A stretch of 34,128 nt of DNA from a virus: IMG/VR virus record IMGVR_UViG_3300012350_000003, positions 1 to 34,128 of that record; one strand, 5' to 3'. A program made the position numbers and the translations under genes. This document shows, piece after piece, positions 21,683 to 28,317 of the stretch; the stretch's first letter is position 1; each line of letters begins with the position of its first letter. The notes under the pieces were generated by a model that had not been told where the DNA came from, made no database searches, and saw only the letters and a program-made list of their open reading frames with translations.

Positions 21683-21886
21683 GTGGACGAGTACGAAGAC
21701 CTACGCCGCCAGATGCCGGATCTACCGCCGCCGGCCGAAGAGAATCAGGCGCGCCGAATCGGCCGCATCGCGCGGGACATTCAGCGGCAGGTCAACGGGA
21801 GCGGGCCGGTGATCGGCCACGCCATCGAGCACTCCATCGAGGACCCGTTGACCGGGGAAATCACCGTACGGTTCGTGGCCACCTAA
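21683..21886 (+). CDS. Small antisense gene of unknown function
   Basis: 67 residues from GTG 21683, VDEYEDLRRQMPDLPPPAEE, then NQARRIGRIARDIQRQVNGS, GPVIGHAIEHSIEDPLTGEI and TVRFVAT. It is charged, with a basic helix followed by a small strand pair. It is read rightward in the gap between the leftward portal and protease genes and ends six bases before the portal gene's stop. Together with the genes at 15389 and 23882 it forms a set of lone rightward genes. No family recognised. Confidence 0.65.
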   Translation: MDEYEDLRRQMPDLPPPAEENQARRIGRIARDIQRQVNGSGPVIGHAIEHSIEDPLTGEITVRFVAT

Positions 21887-21892
21887 ATCAGG

Positions 21893-23860
21893 TCAGCCGG
21901 GGCCTACACGGTGGCCGCGCGGCGGTTTGCCGTGCTTGACCCTGTTCAGATCTGATCCGGGCCAGAAATGGTACCTTTCGTGGAACCACTCGGCCGCCGT
22001 GCGCTTGGCCATCTCCGGGTTCAGGTACTTCACCAGGTGGTGGTACAGCTCAGTCCAGGTCGACCACTTCGCCGCACCCTCGCCGTACACCCAGTAGTGC
22101 TTGAGCTGTTCGCCGCCCGGGTGGGTATCGACACCAGCGGCGGCCTGAACCTCGTCGGGCGCGGCATTAGCAATGTGCTCGGCCAGGTCGCTGGCCAGGT
22201 CACCCTTGAAGTCAACGTGGCTACCGCCGTGCTCGACCCGGACCGTGTCGGTTCCGTCCTCGTACGAGCCCCACCCGGTCACCGTCATCGGGCCGTCGGT
22301 CAGCTTGAAGGTGTGACGCTCCACCGGGTGCTCATAGCTGGAGGTCGGGTCGCCAGGGTCAAGGTCCATGCTGTTGAGCGCGTCGTACAGCCGGGTCGTC
22401 TGCTTGCCGGACAACGTGAACGACGGGCCGCCCGGGAACTCAAGCTTCGTGTTGCCCTTGCCCTCGTCGCGCACCGCGACGTCCTCCACCCGCTTCAGGA
22501 GACGCGCCGCCCCGCCAGTGCCGATCCACTCCCCGGAGTGTGGGTTACGCGGCTCGGCCGGGTTGAACTTCGCCGCCACCGACTGCGCCCCGGTCGGGGT
22601 GGGCGGCTCCGGGGTGGGGGCTGGCGCGGCCGGCGGTGCGGTAGCCGTGGCCGGATCCGCCGGCGGCAACCCGTACTGCTGCCGCGACGACTCCTCCAAC
22701 ACCTCGTCAGGGTGGATGACCCCGGCGTCGACGAGCGTCTTCAACGCTTGCGCCGTAGCGGCCTGGCGGGAACCGATCTCGTCGAACACCAGCCGCGGCG
22801 CCGGCTCATCCTCGCCGAAGTTGACGTCGACGAGGTCCTCGACGATGTGCTGGGTGGCGGTGTCGCGGATCTGCTCGGCGAGAGTCTGTAGCGACATGGT
22901 GAAGAAGTCCGCGAACGTCGTGCCGAGCGCCCAGCTGCCGGTCTGCTGGCCGAGGTTCAGGAAGTGCGCGAGCACGGCCCTGGCTATTTGCGAATCGTGA
23001 TACTCGATGACCGGCATGGCGTCCGGCAGGGTGCCCTCGACGCCGCGTAGCAGCAGGTCCGCATCGTGTGACACCGCCGCCCCGGCGGCCTCACCCGCGC
23101 GCCACGCCTTCGCCATCGCCAAACCAGCCGACATGGTCGCCGGCGTGCCGTCCGGTGCGTCCTTGTACAGCGGCACGCCAAGCCCGTTCCGCTCGATCGT
23201 CTGCGCCTGGACCCGCAGCAAGCGGTCCTTCAGTAGCCAGTTCTTGTAACAATTCCGAAGAATTGACGTGCCCAGCCAGTTGCCGCCCTCCCGGGCGTGG
23301 ATGTACGCGACGAGGTGATTCACCGGAATGGGCTGCGGCTCCCGGTCGACCGCTGTCCAGTACTGCTTGATCGCGACGAGTCCGCCGTCGGGCGCCACGT
23401 CGATGCGCTCGATGGTCTTCGCTGGCCGGTACGAGAGCTTGCGCAGATGCGCCGCCGACCCGTCGGGCGTGACCCGGTAAACCTGCTCGAAGTAGGCGTG
23501 CCCCATGGGGAGCATCAGCAGCGCCTCGCGCAAGTGCGACGACCACGAGAACCGGTCCTTCGTCCGCGGCGGCGCGGAGGGCTTCTTCCCGACAACCGGC
23601 AGGCCGAGGTCGTCGGCGACGAACTTCACCACCCGGGCGCGGGCGCCGGCCGGGTCGATGCGCCACGGGGTGCGCAGCAGCGTCTCGGTGACCGCGCGCA
23701 GCACCGACCCGACCTGGGCGTCTTGTCGGCGCATCTGGTCGTAGACGTAGACCGACTGCGGCCACACCAGTTCCGGGGTGGTTTCGTTGTCGTACAGCCA
23801 CCAGTTGTAGTTGGGTGCCTGGACGTAGCCGATCTCCGTCGTCGGGGCGGTAGCGGGCAT
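21893..23860 (-). CDS. Portal protein (DUF935-like) with C-terminal extension
   Basis: 655 residues from ATG 23860 with GGAGGG nine bases upstream. Residues 1-420 read as a portal of the Mu gp29/DUF935 group: VYVYDQMRRQDAQVGSVLRA, FSWSSHLREALLMLPMGHAY, IPVNHLVAYIHAREGGNWLG, SILRNCYKNWLLKDRLLRVQ and FADFFTMSLQTLAEQIRDTA. Twelve copies form the DNA gate of the head. A Pro/Ala linker (about 420-450) leads to an extension with FNPAEPRNPHSGEWIGTGGA, a strand-rich region, and an aromatic end (HYWVYGEGAAKW, WTELYHHLVKYLNPEMAKRT, EWFHERYHFWPGSDLNRVKH). A domain like the last part is one I recall in other actinophage head proteins; its role is unknown. It is about 230 residues longer than a plain portal. 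Confidence 0.82.
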   Translation of the reverse strand: MPATAPTTEIGYVQAPNYNWWLYDNETTPELVWPQSVYVYDQMRRQDAQVGSVLRAVTETLLRTPWRIDPAGARARVVKFVADDLGLPVVGKKPSAPPRTKDRFSWSSHLREALLMLPMGHAYFEQVYRVTPDGSAAHLRKLSYRPAKTIERIDVAPDGGLVAIKQYWTAVDREPQPIPVNHLVAYIHAREGGNWLGTSILRNCYKNWLLKDRLLRVQAQTIERNGLGVPLYKDAPDGTPATMSAGLAMAKAWRAGEAAGAAVSHDADLLLRGVEGTLPDAMPVIEYHDSQIARAVLAHFLNLGQQTGSWALGTTFADFFTMSLQTLAEQIRDTATQHIVEDLVDVNFGEDEPAPRLVFDEIGSRQAATAQALKTLVDAGVIHPDEVLEESSRQQYGLPPADPATATAPPAAPAPTPEPPTPTGAQSVAAKFNPAEPRNPHSGEWIGTGGAARLLKRVEDVAVRDEGKGNTKLEFPGGPSFTLSGKQTTRLYDALNSMDLDPGDPTSSYEHPVERHTFKLTDGPMTVTGWGSYEDGTDTVRVEHGGSHVDFKGDLASDLAEHIANAAPDEVQAAAGVDTHPGGEQLKHYWVYGEGAAKWSTWTELYHHLVKYLNPEMAKRTAAEWFHERYHFWPGSDLNRVKHGKPPRGHRVGPG

Positions 23861-23867
23861 GGCGGCG

Positions 23868-23873
23868 TACCCT
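23868..23873 (+). promoter_or_regulatory. Leaderless promoter of the third antisense gene
   Basis: TACCCT is followed by eight bases and ATG 23882, fitting TANNNT-N8-ATG. On the other strand the same bases overlap the GGAGGG ribosome site of the portal gene. There is no Shine-Dalgarno sequence for the rightward gene. Confidence 0.5.
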
Positions 23874-23881
23874 CCCCAGAC

Positions 23882-24196
23882 ATGAGCGGTGGAAGCTACA
23901 ACTACCTGGGCTCGATCTGCTACGACGACCTCGGCGAACTACTCACCAAGGAGTCGGACCTTCGGGACATGGCCGATCGGCTGGCCGGCCTCGGCTACGC
24001 CGAAGACGCCGCTCGCGAGACGGAAGAGTTGCTGACCATGCTTCGTCAGTGGAAGACCCGCGCCGAGGTGCGAGTCCGCCGACTCAGCGACATTTGGCAC
24101 GCCGTCGAGTGGTGGGACTCAGCCGACTGGAGCGAGGACCGCGTCCGCGAAGCACTCACCAAGTACCGCGACGAGGGAGTCAGAAACCGGCCGTAG
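23882..24196 (+). CDS. Conserved small actinobacterial protein, antisense in the structural operon
   Basis: 104 residues from ATG 23882. It starts MSGGSYNYLGSICYDDLGEL and goes on LLTKESDLRDMADRLAGLGY, AEDAARETEELLTMLRQWKT, RAEVRVRRLSDIWHAVEWWD and SADWSEDRVREALTKYRDEG. I recall this start and the WHAVEWWDSxDWSEDxVxEAL end as common in actinobacterial genomes and their prophages; the function is not known. It is helical and may form a coiled coil. It is read rightward from its own leaderless start and overlaps the end of the terminase gene by 17 bases. Confidence 0.8.
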   Translation: MSGGSYNYLGSICYDDLGELLTKESDLRDMADRLAGLGYAEDAARETEELLTMLRQWKTRAEVRVRRLSDIWHAVEWWDSADWSEDRVREALTKYRDEGVRNRP

Positions 24197-25700
24197 CCAG
24201 GTCGCCTGTCTCTGACCGTGCCGACGAGGCGACCAGATCCACCATCGGCGGCGGGGCGGGCGGAGGTGGCGGCGGCACCATCGATAGCCCCCACAGCGCG
24301 ATGGCGGCGGCCACGAGCGGCGAGATGTCAGCCTGCGACTTGCGTCGCGAGAACGCCCACAGCCCATCTCCGATGTCCCGCCGGCTGGCGCCGGCCACCG
24401 CGCGAGCCAGCAGCGGATCCGCGAGATGCCTGACGTTGCGGTCCACGACAGCCGACGAGAACGCCTCGCACGCCTGACCGAGGTCCCGTGTGGTCGTCTG
24501 TCGAGGCTCGATCCCCGCACCCAGCAGGTCCGGCAGCAGGGCTCCGGCCGGGCCGCCCGGGTCGAGCACCCAGTCCAAGGGCCGGTGGACGCGCAGTTCG
24601 ACACACCGCGCCGGCACCCAGCCGATACCCGGGCCGTGGGCAACGACCTCAACGTGCGCCAAGCCATCCGGCCGCCACATCGCCGCCACGATCGCCGCCG
24701 AGCGAGAACCAGGCGAAACGTCGATGGCGAACACGGGCCGCCCGGGCGGGGCAGACTCCCGGTCGCCGCACTCGGCCCACGCCTCAAGCGGGAAGGCGCC
24801 CGTGCCGACCGGCTCGTCGTACCAACCCAGCCGCTCACGCCCGAACTCATCCGGCGGCAGCGCCCGCCGCTCGTTGCGGATATACGCGTACGTGATCCGG
24901 CGACCGAGCGCAGGATTCGCCAGCGGCCACAACGTCTCGTCGTCGAGCGCACAGCCATCAATGCCGACCGAGTGCAGGCACTCCGGACCCAGCCGGCACG
25001 GCGGGGCATCCCAGCTACCGGGCGCGCAGAACTCGATCCACACCAGCGACGGATCGCCACCGGCACGACCGCGGTCCCGCAGTGCCCGCAGGTGGTCAGA
25101 CGAGAGGACGCCCGCGCTCGACCCATAGTTGATCTGCGGATCCCCGGTCATCGAGCGGGCCGCCAGCGTCGGAATCAGCGCGCCCATCGACTCCGCCGGC
25201 AGGTACAGCGCCTCATCCATCACCAGACGCTTGCCACCCAAGCCCCGGCCGCCGCCTTTTGAGCGGGCCAGGAACTCCAACTTCGCGCCGGAGTGCAGCT
25301 CGATCGCCTCTTCGCCGTTGGCGTAGGAGATCTTCTTGACCCGCCGCGACAGGTCCGGCGTGGAGGCGATGATGCCATCGAAGTCGTTGAACGCGTCCCT
25401 GGCGGTGCGGAACAGGTGCGCTGTCCAAACAATCCGGTCCGGAGGCAATAAAAACAGATCAAACAGCACTGCCGGCAGCAATACGCCGCCCGTTTTCCCG
25501 TTCTGCCGGGCCTCGATGATGGCCGACTCGAAGGCTGCCCACCGACCGCCGGGGCCATAGGACAGCATCGCGTCCACGGCAACCTCTTGCTCGGCGTCCA
25601 ACTCCCGGCCGGCTAGGCGCGCGAGGTCGACCGCCTCGTCGCCGTACGAGCCGAGTCGCGGCGGTATCCACAGGTGCGCCGGCTGCACTGAATCAGGCAC
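24180..25700 (-). CDS. Terminase large subunit
   Basis: 506 residues from GTG 25700; AAGG lies seven bases upstream and the gene overlaps the previous one by eight bases. It packages DNA into proheads with an ATPase and cuts it with a nuclease. Walker A-like ARQNGKT is at 64-70, Walker B LVMDE at 159-163 and the coupling motif YGSSAG at about 192-197. The nuclease domain begins FAIDVSPGSRSAAI near 324 (D327 as first metal ligand) and continues DWVLDPGGPAGALLPDL. A proline run (PPPPPPAPPP) lies near the C-terminus. The family is the actinophage terminase group with RQNGK in the P-loop. Confidence 0.92.
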   Translation of the reverse strand: MPDSVQPAHLWIPPRLGSYGDEAVDLARLAGRELDAEQEVAVDAMLSYGPGGRWAAFESAIIEARQNGKTGGVLLPAVLFDLFLLPPDRIVWTAHLFRTARDAFNDFDGIIASTPDLSRRVKKISYANGEEAIELHSGAKLEFLARSKGGGRGLGGKRLVMDEALYLPAESMGALIPTLAARSMTGDPQINYGSSAGVLSSDHLRALRDRGRAGGDPSLVWIEFCAPGSWDAPPCRLGPECLHSVGIDGCALDDETLWPLANPALGRRITYAYIRNERRALPPDEFGRERLGWYDEPVGTGAFPLEAWAECGDRESAPPGRPVFAIDVSPGSRSAAIVAAMWRPDGLAHVEVVAHGPGIGWVPARCVELRVHRPLDWVLDPGGPAGALLPDLLGAGIEPRQTTTRDLGQACEAFSSAVVDRNVRHLADPLLARAVAGASRRDIGDGLWAFSRRKSQADISPLVAAAIALWGLSMVPPPPPPAPPPMVDLVASSARSETGDLATAGF

Positions 25701-26079
25701 CGGCGGCCTTCTGTAGGCGTCGCTGGGCGAGCTCGTCGAGCGGATCGACCGCCCTTGACGCATCCTGGAGTGCCTCGGTCATCACCGCGCGCAGCTCCCG
25801 GCTCAGCGCCGCAATCGCCGAACCTGTGTCGAACGGCGATTCCATCCGCTCTGCCAGCCGTACGGCCTGAGCGCCGAGCGCCGAGTTCAGCTGGCCAGCC
25901 GACCTGAGCTCGTCCCGAACCGTGTCCGCCAACGAACCGGATGGCACCTCGACCGGGGACGGGAGCGCTTCGACCGCGCCACGGCGCTGCTTACGCTTCC
26001 GGCAGGCCGGGCCGCAATATGTGGCCGTCTTCCGCTGAGCATCGAACGGTTTGCCGCACGCCGCGCATGAGACCCTCAT
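25693..26079 (-). CDS. Terminase small subunit-like protein with zinc finger
   Basis: 128 residues from ATG 26079 with GAGGGGG upstream. Residues 5-26 make a treble-clef-like zinc finger (CAACGKPFDAQRKTATYC then GPACRKRKQRR), then a linker and a long helix (DTVRDELRSAGQLNSALGAQ, LAERMESPFDTGSAIAALSR, VMTEALQDASRAVDPLDELA). Its place directly before terL fits a small subunit that recognises the packaging site. The zinc finger plus helix design is found in several actinophage genes in this position. The role is inferred from position. Confidence 0.68.
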   Translation of the reverse strand: MRVSCAACGKPFDAQRKTATYCGPACRKRKQRRGAVEALPSPVEVPSGSLADTVRDELRSAGQLNSALGAQAVRLAERMESPFDTGSAIAALSRELRAVMTEALQDASRAVDPLDELAQRRLQKAAGA

Positions 26080-26116
26080 CAGGCCCCCTCACTGAGCGTG
26101 AAGCCCGCGCCCTCCG

Positions 26117-26140
26117 ATTATGCATTGGCCATGCATGAAT
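26117..26140. repeat. Inverted ATGCAT site, first copy
   Basis: ATGCAT at 26120-26125 and again at 26131-26136 with five bases (TGGCC) between, flanked by ATT and AAT, giving an imperfect palindrome. It resembles the second site at 26267-26286. Confidence 0.6.
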
Positions 26141-26266
26141 GGATGGCGTGACATAGATCTTGAGTGGAGAGGCGTGGGGGACGGCACCCAGGGTCCGCCG
26201 ACCTTCGGGCGAATAATATCATAGCGTCCCTAAACGGACATGGGCATTGGTCGACACGCGACTCGG

Positions 26267-26286
26267 ACTATGCATGGATGCATAGT
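26267..26286. repeat. Perfect ACTATGCAT inverted repeat
   Basis: ACTATGCAT (26267-26275) and ATGCATAGT (26278-26286) are perfect nine-base arms around GG. The form is that of a dimer-binding operator or a terminase/HNH recognition site. Confidence 0.75.
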
Positions 26287-26372
26287 TATGCCACCCTCAC
26301 TACAGTCACGCTGCGTCACTCTCACTGACCTCGACCCGGCACTCAGCGCAGCGCCCATTGCGCTCTACAGGA

Positions 26373-26654
26373 TCACCTACCGGGAGGCTGGACGGCAGCC
26401 GGGACAGGCTTGGCTTTGGATGGCTCGGGACGCGTGCGACCAGCAACGCACTCAGGGCAGTACTTGCGCGGTCGACCACGTTGGCCTGTGAGCTTGAGCG
26501 TCGCGCCACAGCCTGCACACGGCCAGGTCGACGAACGCTGTTGCGCTGCATCTGCCCGTGGGTGGCAAGTCCAGCATCGCCCCCAGCGCAACGGCGCACC
26601 GCAGTCGCACGTCGGTCGCGGCGGCGGCGGTGCCGCCCTCGTCTGCTTGGTCAC
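26373..26654 (-). CDS. Zinc-ribbon protein with AT-hook-like motif
   Basis: 93 residues from GTG 26654, with GAGGA about ten bases upstream. It has CDCGAPLRWGRCWTC at about 17-31, then PCAGCGATLKLTGQRGRPRK with C-x2-C, then YCPEC, so two probable zinc sites. GQRGRPRK has the R-G-R-P core of an AT-hook, which would bind the minor groove. The tail is Pro/Lys-rich. The frame stays open for another 30 codons upstream with CRLCNEGRPKDGSDY, but no usual start codon is present there. It lies between HNH and terminase genes, so a role in packaging or late expression is possible. Confidence 0.65.
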   Translation of the reverse strand: MTKQTRAAPPPPRPTCDCGAPLRWGRCWTCHPRADAAQQRSSTWPCAGCGATLKLTGQRGRPRKYCPECVAGRTRPEPSKAKPVPAAVQPPGR

Positions 26655-26770
26655 GACGTCGGGATCCTCGGCCCACAGAGTGACCTGGCCGGTGTAGTCA
26701 CTACCGTCCTTGGGTCGGCCCTCGTTGCACAGCCGGCAGACAGGTGATCAAGCCCGAGGCTGTATGTGGT

Positions 26771-27037
26771 CTACCACTTACGCGAGGTACGCACACCTGT
26801 CGCTCGCAGTGCGTTGGCCACGAGGGCGCCCGCCCTGCGGTTGCACGAGGCGTGCTCAGGTCCAGTCCATGCCGACCGGTCGTCGTTGTGCCCCAGGTCC
26901 CACGGCCTGCCGGGTTCGATGGGCCGCTTGCACCGCGCGCAGTCAACAAGCCCGGCCTCGACCTTGGGTCGCCACTTGGCGCGTTCGCGGTCGTGTGCGT
27001 TGTCGTAGCCGCGTTGCCGTGGGCCGGGCTTGGGCAT
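26771..27037 (-). CDS. HNH endonuclease next to the terminase genes
   Basis: 88 residues from ATG 27037, with GAGGTGA four bases upstream. It begins MPKPGPRQRGYDNAHDRERA (the GY...H-RER start of terminase-linked HNH proteins), then CARCKRPIEPGRPWDLGHND at about 33-52, DRSAWTGPEHASCNRRAGA. The histidine of LGH, the PEH and the CNRRAGA give the HNH core with C-x2-C ... H-x2-C. In many siphoviruses such a protein works with terminase in cos cleavage. Location one gene from the terminase genes supports that. Confidence 0.9.
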   Translation of the reverse strand: MPKPGPRQRGYDNAHDRERAKWRPKVEAGLVDCARCKRPIEPGRPWDLGHNDDRSAWTGPEHASCNRRAGALVANALRATGVRTSRKW

Positions 27038-27080
27038 CGTTCACCTCACCCGAACACCCGAGGTGTGCGCGGGAGACAGA

Positions 27081-27115
27081 TCGACCCGGGCCGTTCGTCA
27101 GACGGTCCGGGTCGA
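27081..27115. terminator. Strong hairpin between early and late genes
   Basis: TCGACCCGGGCCGT (27081-27094) pairs with ACGGTCCGGGTCGA (27102-27115): 14 pairs with one G-T, and a seven-base loop. It lies 66 bases or so upstream of the HNH gene start and about 100 bases after the HTH gene end, so it would end the early leftward transcript. Confidence 0.7.
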
Positions 27116-27126
27116 GGGGGCTTGCC

Positions 27127-27147
27127 GTTGCCAAGATTGATGGCAAC
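27127..27147. promoter_or_regulatory. Inverted-repeat operator candidate
   Basis: GTTGCCA (27127-27133) and TGGCAAC (27141-27147) are perfect seven-base arms with seven bases (AGATTGA) between. Half sites of this size and spacing suit a dimeric repressor. It lies in the 180-base gap between the early and late leftward genes, upstream of the HNH gene. Confidence 0.55.
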
Positions 27148-27217
27148 TTAACGGGCCATCCCGTGGCCACATTGCGCCACAATCACTAGGCAATCTCGCA
27201 TCCCGGATGGTGGTCTG

Positions 27218-27409
27218 TCAAGTATCCTGCCTGTCTTCTGGCCTCGGCGTGGCGCGCACATCCTCGATCGAGTAGTACACCTGTGGGTAGCCAGTGACTC
27301 GGACGGTCCGCCAACCTCGGCGCGAGGCGAGGCGGTAGACATGCGCCACGGTGACCCGCAGGTAGGCGGCCACCTCGGCTGCACTCCAATGCTCGTCTCG
27401 CCAGGTCAC
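27218..27409 (-). CDS. Excisionase-like helix-turn-helix protein
   Basis: 63 residues from GTG 27409, overlapping the previous stop by four bases (GTGA). It holds HWSAAEVAAYLRVTVAHVYR, then LASRRGWRTVRVTG and YPQVYYSIEDVRATPRPEDR. This is the MerR/Xis-type winged HTH: the first helix pair reads DNA, R-G-W is the turn and the strand V-Y-Y-S-I-E-D-V closes it. Such proteins in phages act as excisionases or as transcriptional regulators. No integrase is visible next to it. Two shortened genes with a matching YYTAAEVAH start are encoded 0.6-1 kb upstream. Confidence 0.8.
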   Translation of the reverse strand: MTWRDEHWSAAEVAAYLRVTVAHVYRLASRRGWRTVRVTGYPQVYYSIEDVRATPRPEDRQDT

Positions 27410-27951
27410 TCGACCTGGCGCAGACGTTTGATGTGCTCGGCGAGTTTTCCCTCCAGGCGGAACCACTCGCCGTGTGTCCTGTACTGGCCGAACTCGCGGT
27501 GCCGGCGACGCTCGGTATCCGTGGTTCCCGACTCGGCGGCTAGGAGTTCTTCCGGGTTGATCGCGTTCAGCCGCTCGACCAGGTTGCTTGAATACCCGAT
27601 CTTGACCCGGTTGCCGATCCGCATGTAGTAGACGACGGATCCTGTGATCTCGACGGCGGAGAAGCGACCTCGGCGGGTGCGCTGATTGGGCAGGCTCGCG
27701 GGTACCTCCATTGGCCGGGCTCGGAGGCGCTCCACGCATGTCTCGATGATCTGCTCCACCACCGGGATGGTGACCTCGACGTTGCTTCGCTTGAGCTTGA
27801 TGATCTCCTGGAGAACGAGCGGGTACACTCCGTCGCCCCGGTCGATCGCGCCGAGCACTCGCTCGACGACGGGATCTTGCCAGTGACTTGGCCGCATGTC
27901 CGGGATGTAGGGATTGCGCCGGCTACTGGTCCTGCCGCTATCGTTCGTCAT
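27406..27951 (-). CDS. GIY-YIG (T5orf172-like) nuclease family protein
   Basis: 181 residues from ATG 27951 with GAGGAG five bases upstream; GTG 27990 (GTGA overlap) would give 194. About 1-90 is helical (RPSHWQDPVVERVLGAIDRG, NVEVTIPVVEQIIETCVERL). About 105-178 reads as a compact GIY-YIG domain: GSVVYYMRIGNRVKIGYSSN, LVERLNAINPEELLAAESGT, TDTERRRHREFGQYRTHGEW, FRLEGKLAEHI. VYYMRIG replaces the usual GIY, KIGYSSN the YIG, and R and the E of HGEWF complete the site. Such proteins are found as phage endonucleases or as DNA-binding modules. The target is unknown. Confidence 0.78.
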   Translation of the reverse strand: MTNDSGRTSSRRNPYIPDMRPSHWQDPVVERVLGAIDRGDGVYPLVLQEIIKLKRSNVEVTIPVVEQIIETCVERLRARPMEVPASLPNQRTRRGRFSAVEITGSVVYYMRIGNRVKIGYSSNLVERLNAINPEELLAAESGTTDTERRRHREFGQYRTHGEWFRLEGKLAEHIKRLRQVE

Positions 27952-27986
27952 GTCGACTCCTCGGGTCGGCCACGCCCCGGGGCCGT

Positions 27987-28096
27987 TCACGCGGTCGCCG
28001 GGGTCTCGATCATTCTCTCACGTTTCACCGGTACACCTCGGCCACTGGTCGCCGCCAGATGTGGGCGACCTCGGCTGCGGTGTAGTAGCGGATCAT
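27987..28096 (-). pseudogene. Truncated HTH gene, copy A, split into 23- and 13-codon parts
   Basis: ATG 28096 opens MIRYYTAAEVAHIWRRPVAE, then VYR and a TGA at 28025-28027. GTG 28028 overlaps this stop (GTGA) and opens VKRERMIETPATA up to 27987, where another GTGA meets the alternative start of the GIY-YIG gene. The first part matches the opening of the HTH gene at 27218 (SAAEVAAYLRVTVAHVYR), but the recognition helix and wing are missing. It looks like a frameshifted and shortened paralogue, or a tiny gene pair coupled to the neighbours. Confidence 0.55.
28062..28095. repeat. 34-base repeat, copy A
   Basis: Identical to 28381-28414 at 33 of 34 bases (T against G at one place). On the minus strand it encodes IRYYTAAEVAH and part of the next codons. 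The two copies are 319 bases apart in the same direction. Confidence 0.85.
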
Positions 28097-28317
28097 TCGT
28101 CGTCTTCGTCGCCCGCGAGGTACGCCGGCAGCGGGATGCCAGCTTGCTTAAGCGTCGCTCGCGTGTTGCGCCAAGGGCTGTCGTGGTCGTAGACCGGTCG
28201 CTCAACGTCGAGCAGGCGCCACAGGTGGCGTTCTTCGTCGCGCACATCGCCCAAGTGATCGGCGAGGGCCTGTCCGCACAGCACCTCGACGATTACGGCC
28301 TTCTCTTCGTTGTTCAC
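28093..28317 (-). CDS. Small acidic protein of unknown function
   Basis: 74 residues from GTG 28317 (GTGA overlap with the tiny gene before it). It reads VNNEEKAVIVEVLCGQALAD, HLGDVRDEERHLWRLLDVER, PVYDHDSPWRNTRATLKQAG and IPLPAYLAGDEDDE. I recall QALADHLGDVHDE-type proteins in several actinophages, always of unknown function. It lies between the two HTH repeats. The helix-rich first part and acidic C-terminus are compatible with a protein-binding role. Confidence 0.7.
   Translation of the reverse strand: MNNEEKAVIVEVLCGQALADHLGDVRDEERHLWRLLDVERPVYDHDSPWRNTRATLKQAGIPLPAYLAGDEDDE

Larger units (their letters stand above)
26080..26372 (-). promoter_or_regulatory. Late promoter and probable packaging-site region
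   Basis: 293 bases without a gene lie between the zinc-ribbon gene and the terminase genes. It is AT-richer than its surroundings. A leftward TATGAT box (26218-26223 on the plus strand as ATCATA) in the AT-rich stretch GAATAATATCATAG could drive the late operon. Two ATGCAT palindromes lie on both sides (26117-26140 and 26267-26286). In cos phages with an HNH gene next to terminase, the cos site lies in this interval. No cos end can be read from sequence alone. Confidence 0.5.

Noticed and set aside
26240-26491. Rightward 83-codon frame in the late promoter region
   Set aside because: Starts in the palindrome region and runs into the zinc-ribbon gene antisense; no ribosome site and no recognisable protein.
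26306-26599. Second leftward frame in the zinc-ribbon area ending CAECRVEVSESDAA
   Set aside because: A lone CxxC near its end, but the overlapping 26373-26654 frame has two full zinc sites and GC-rich third positions.
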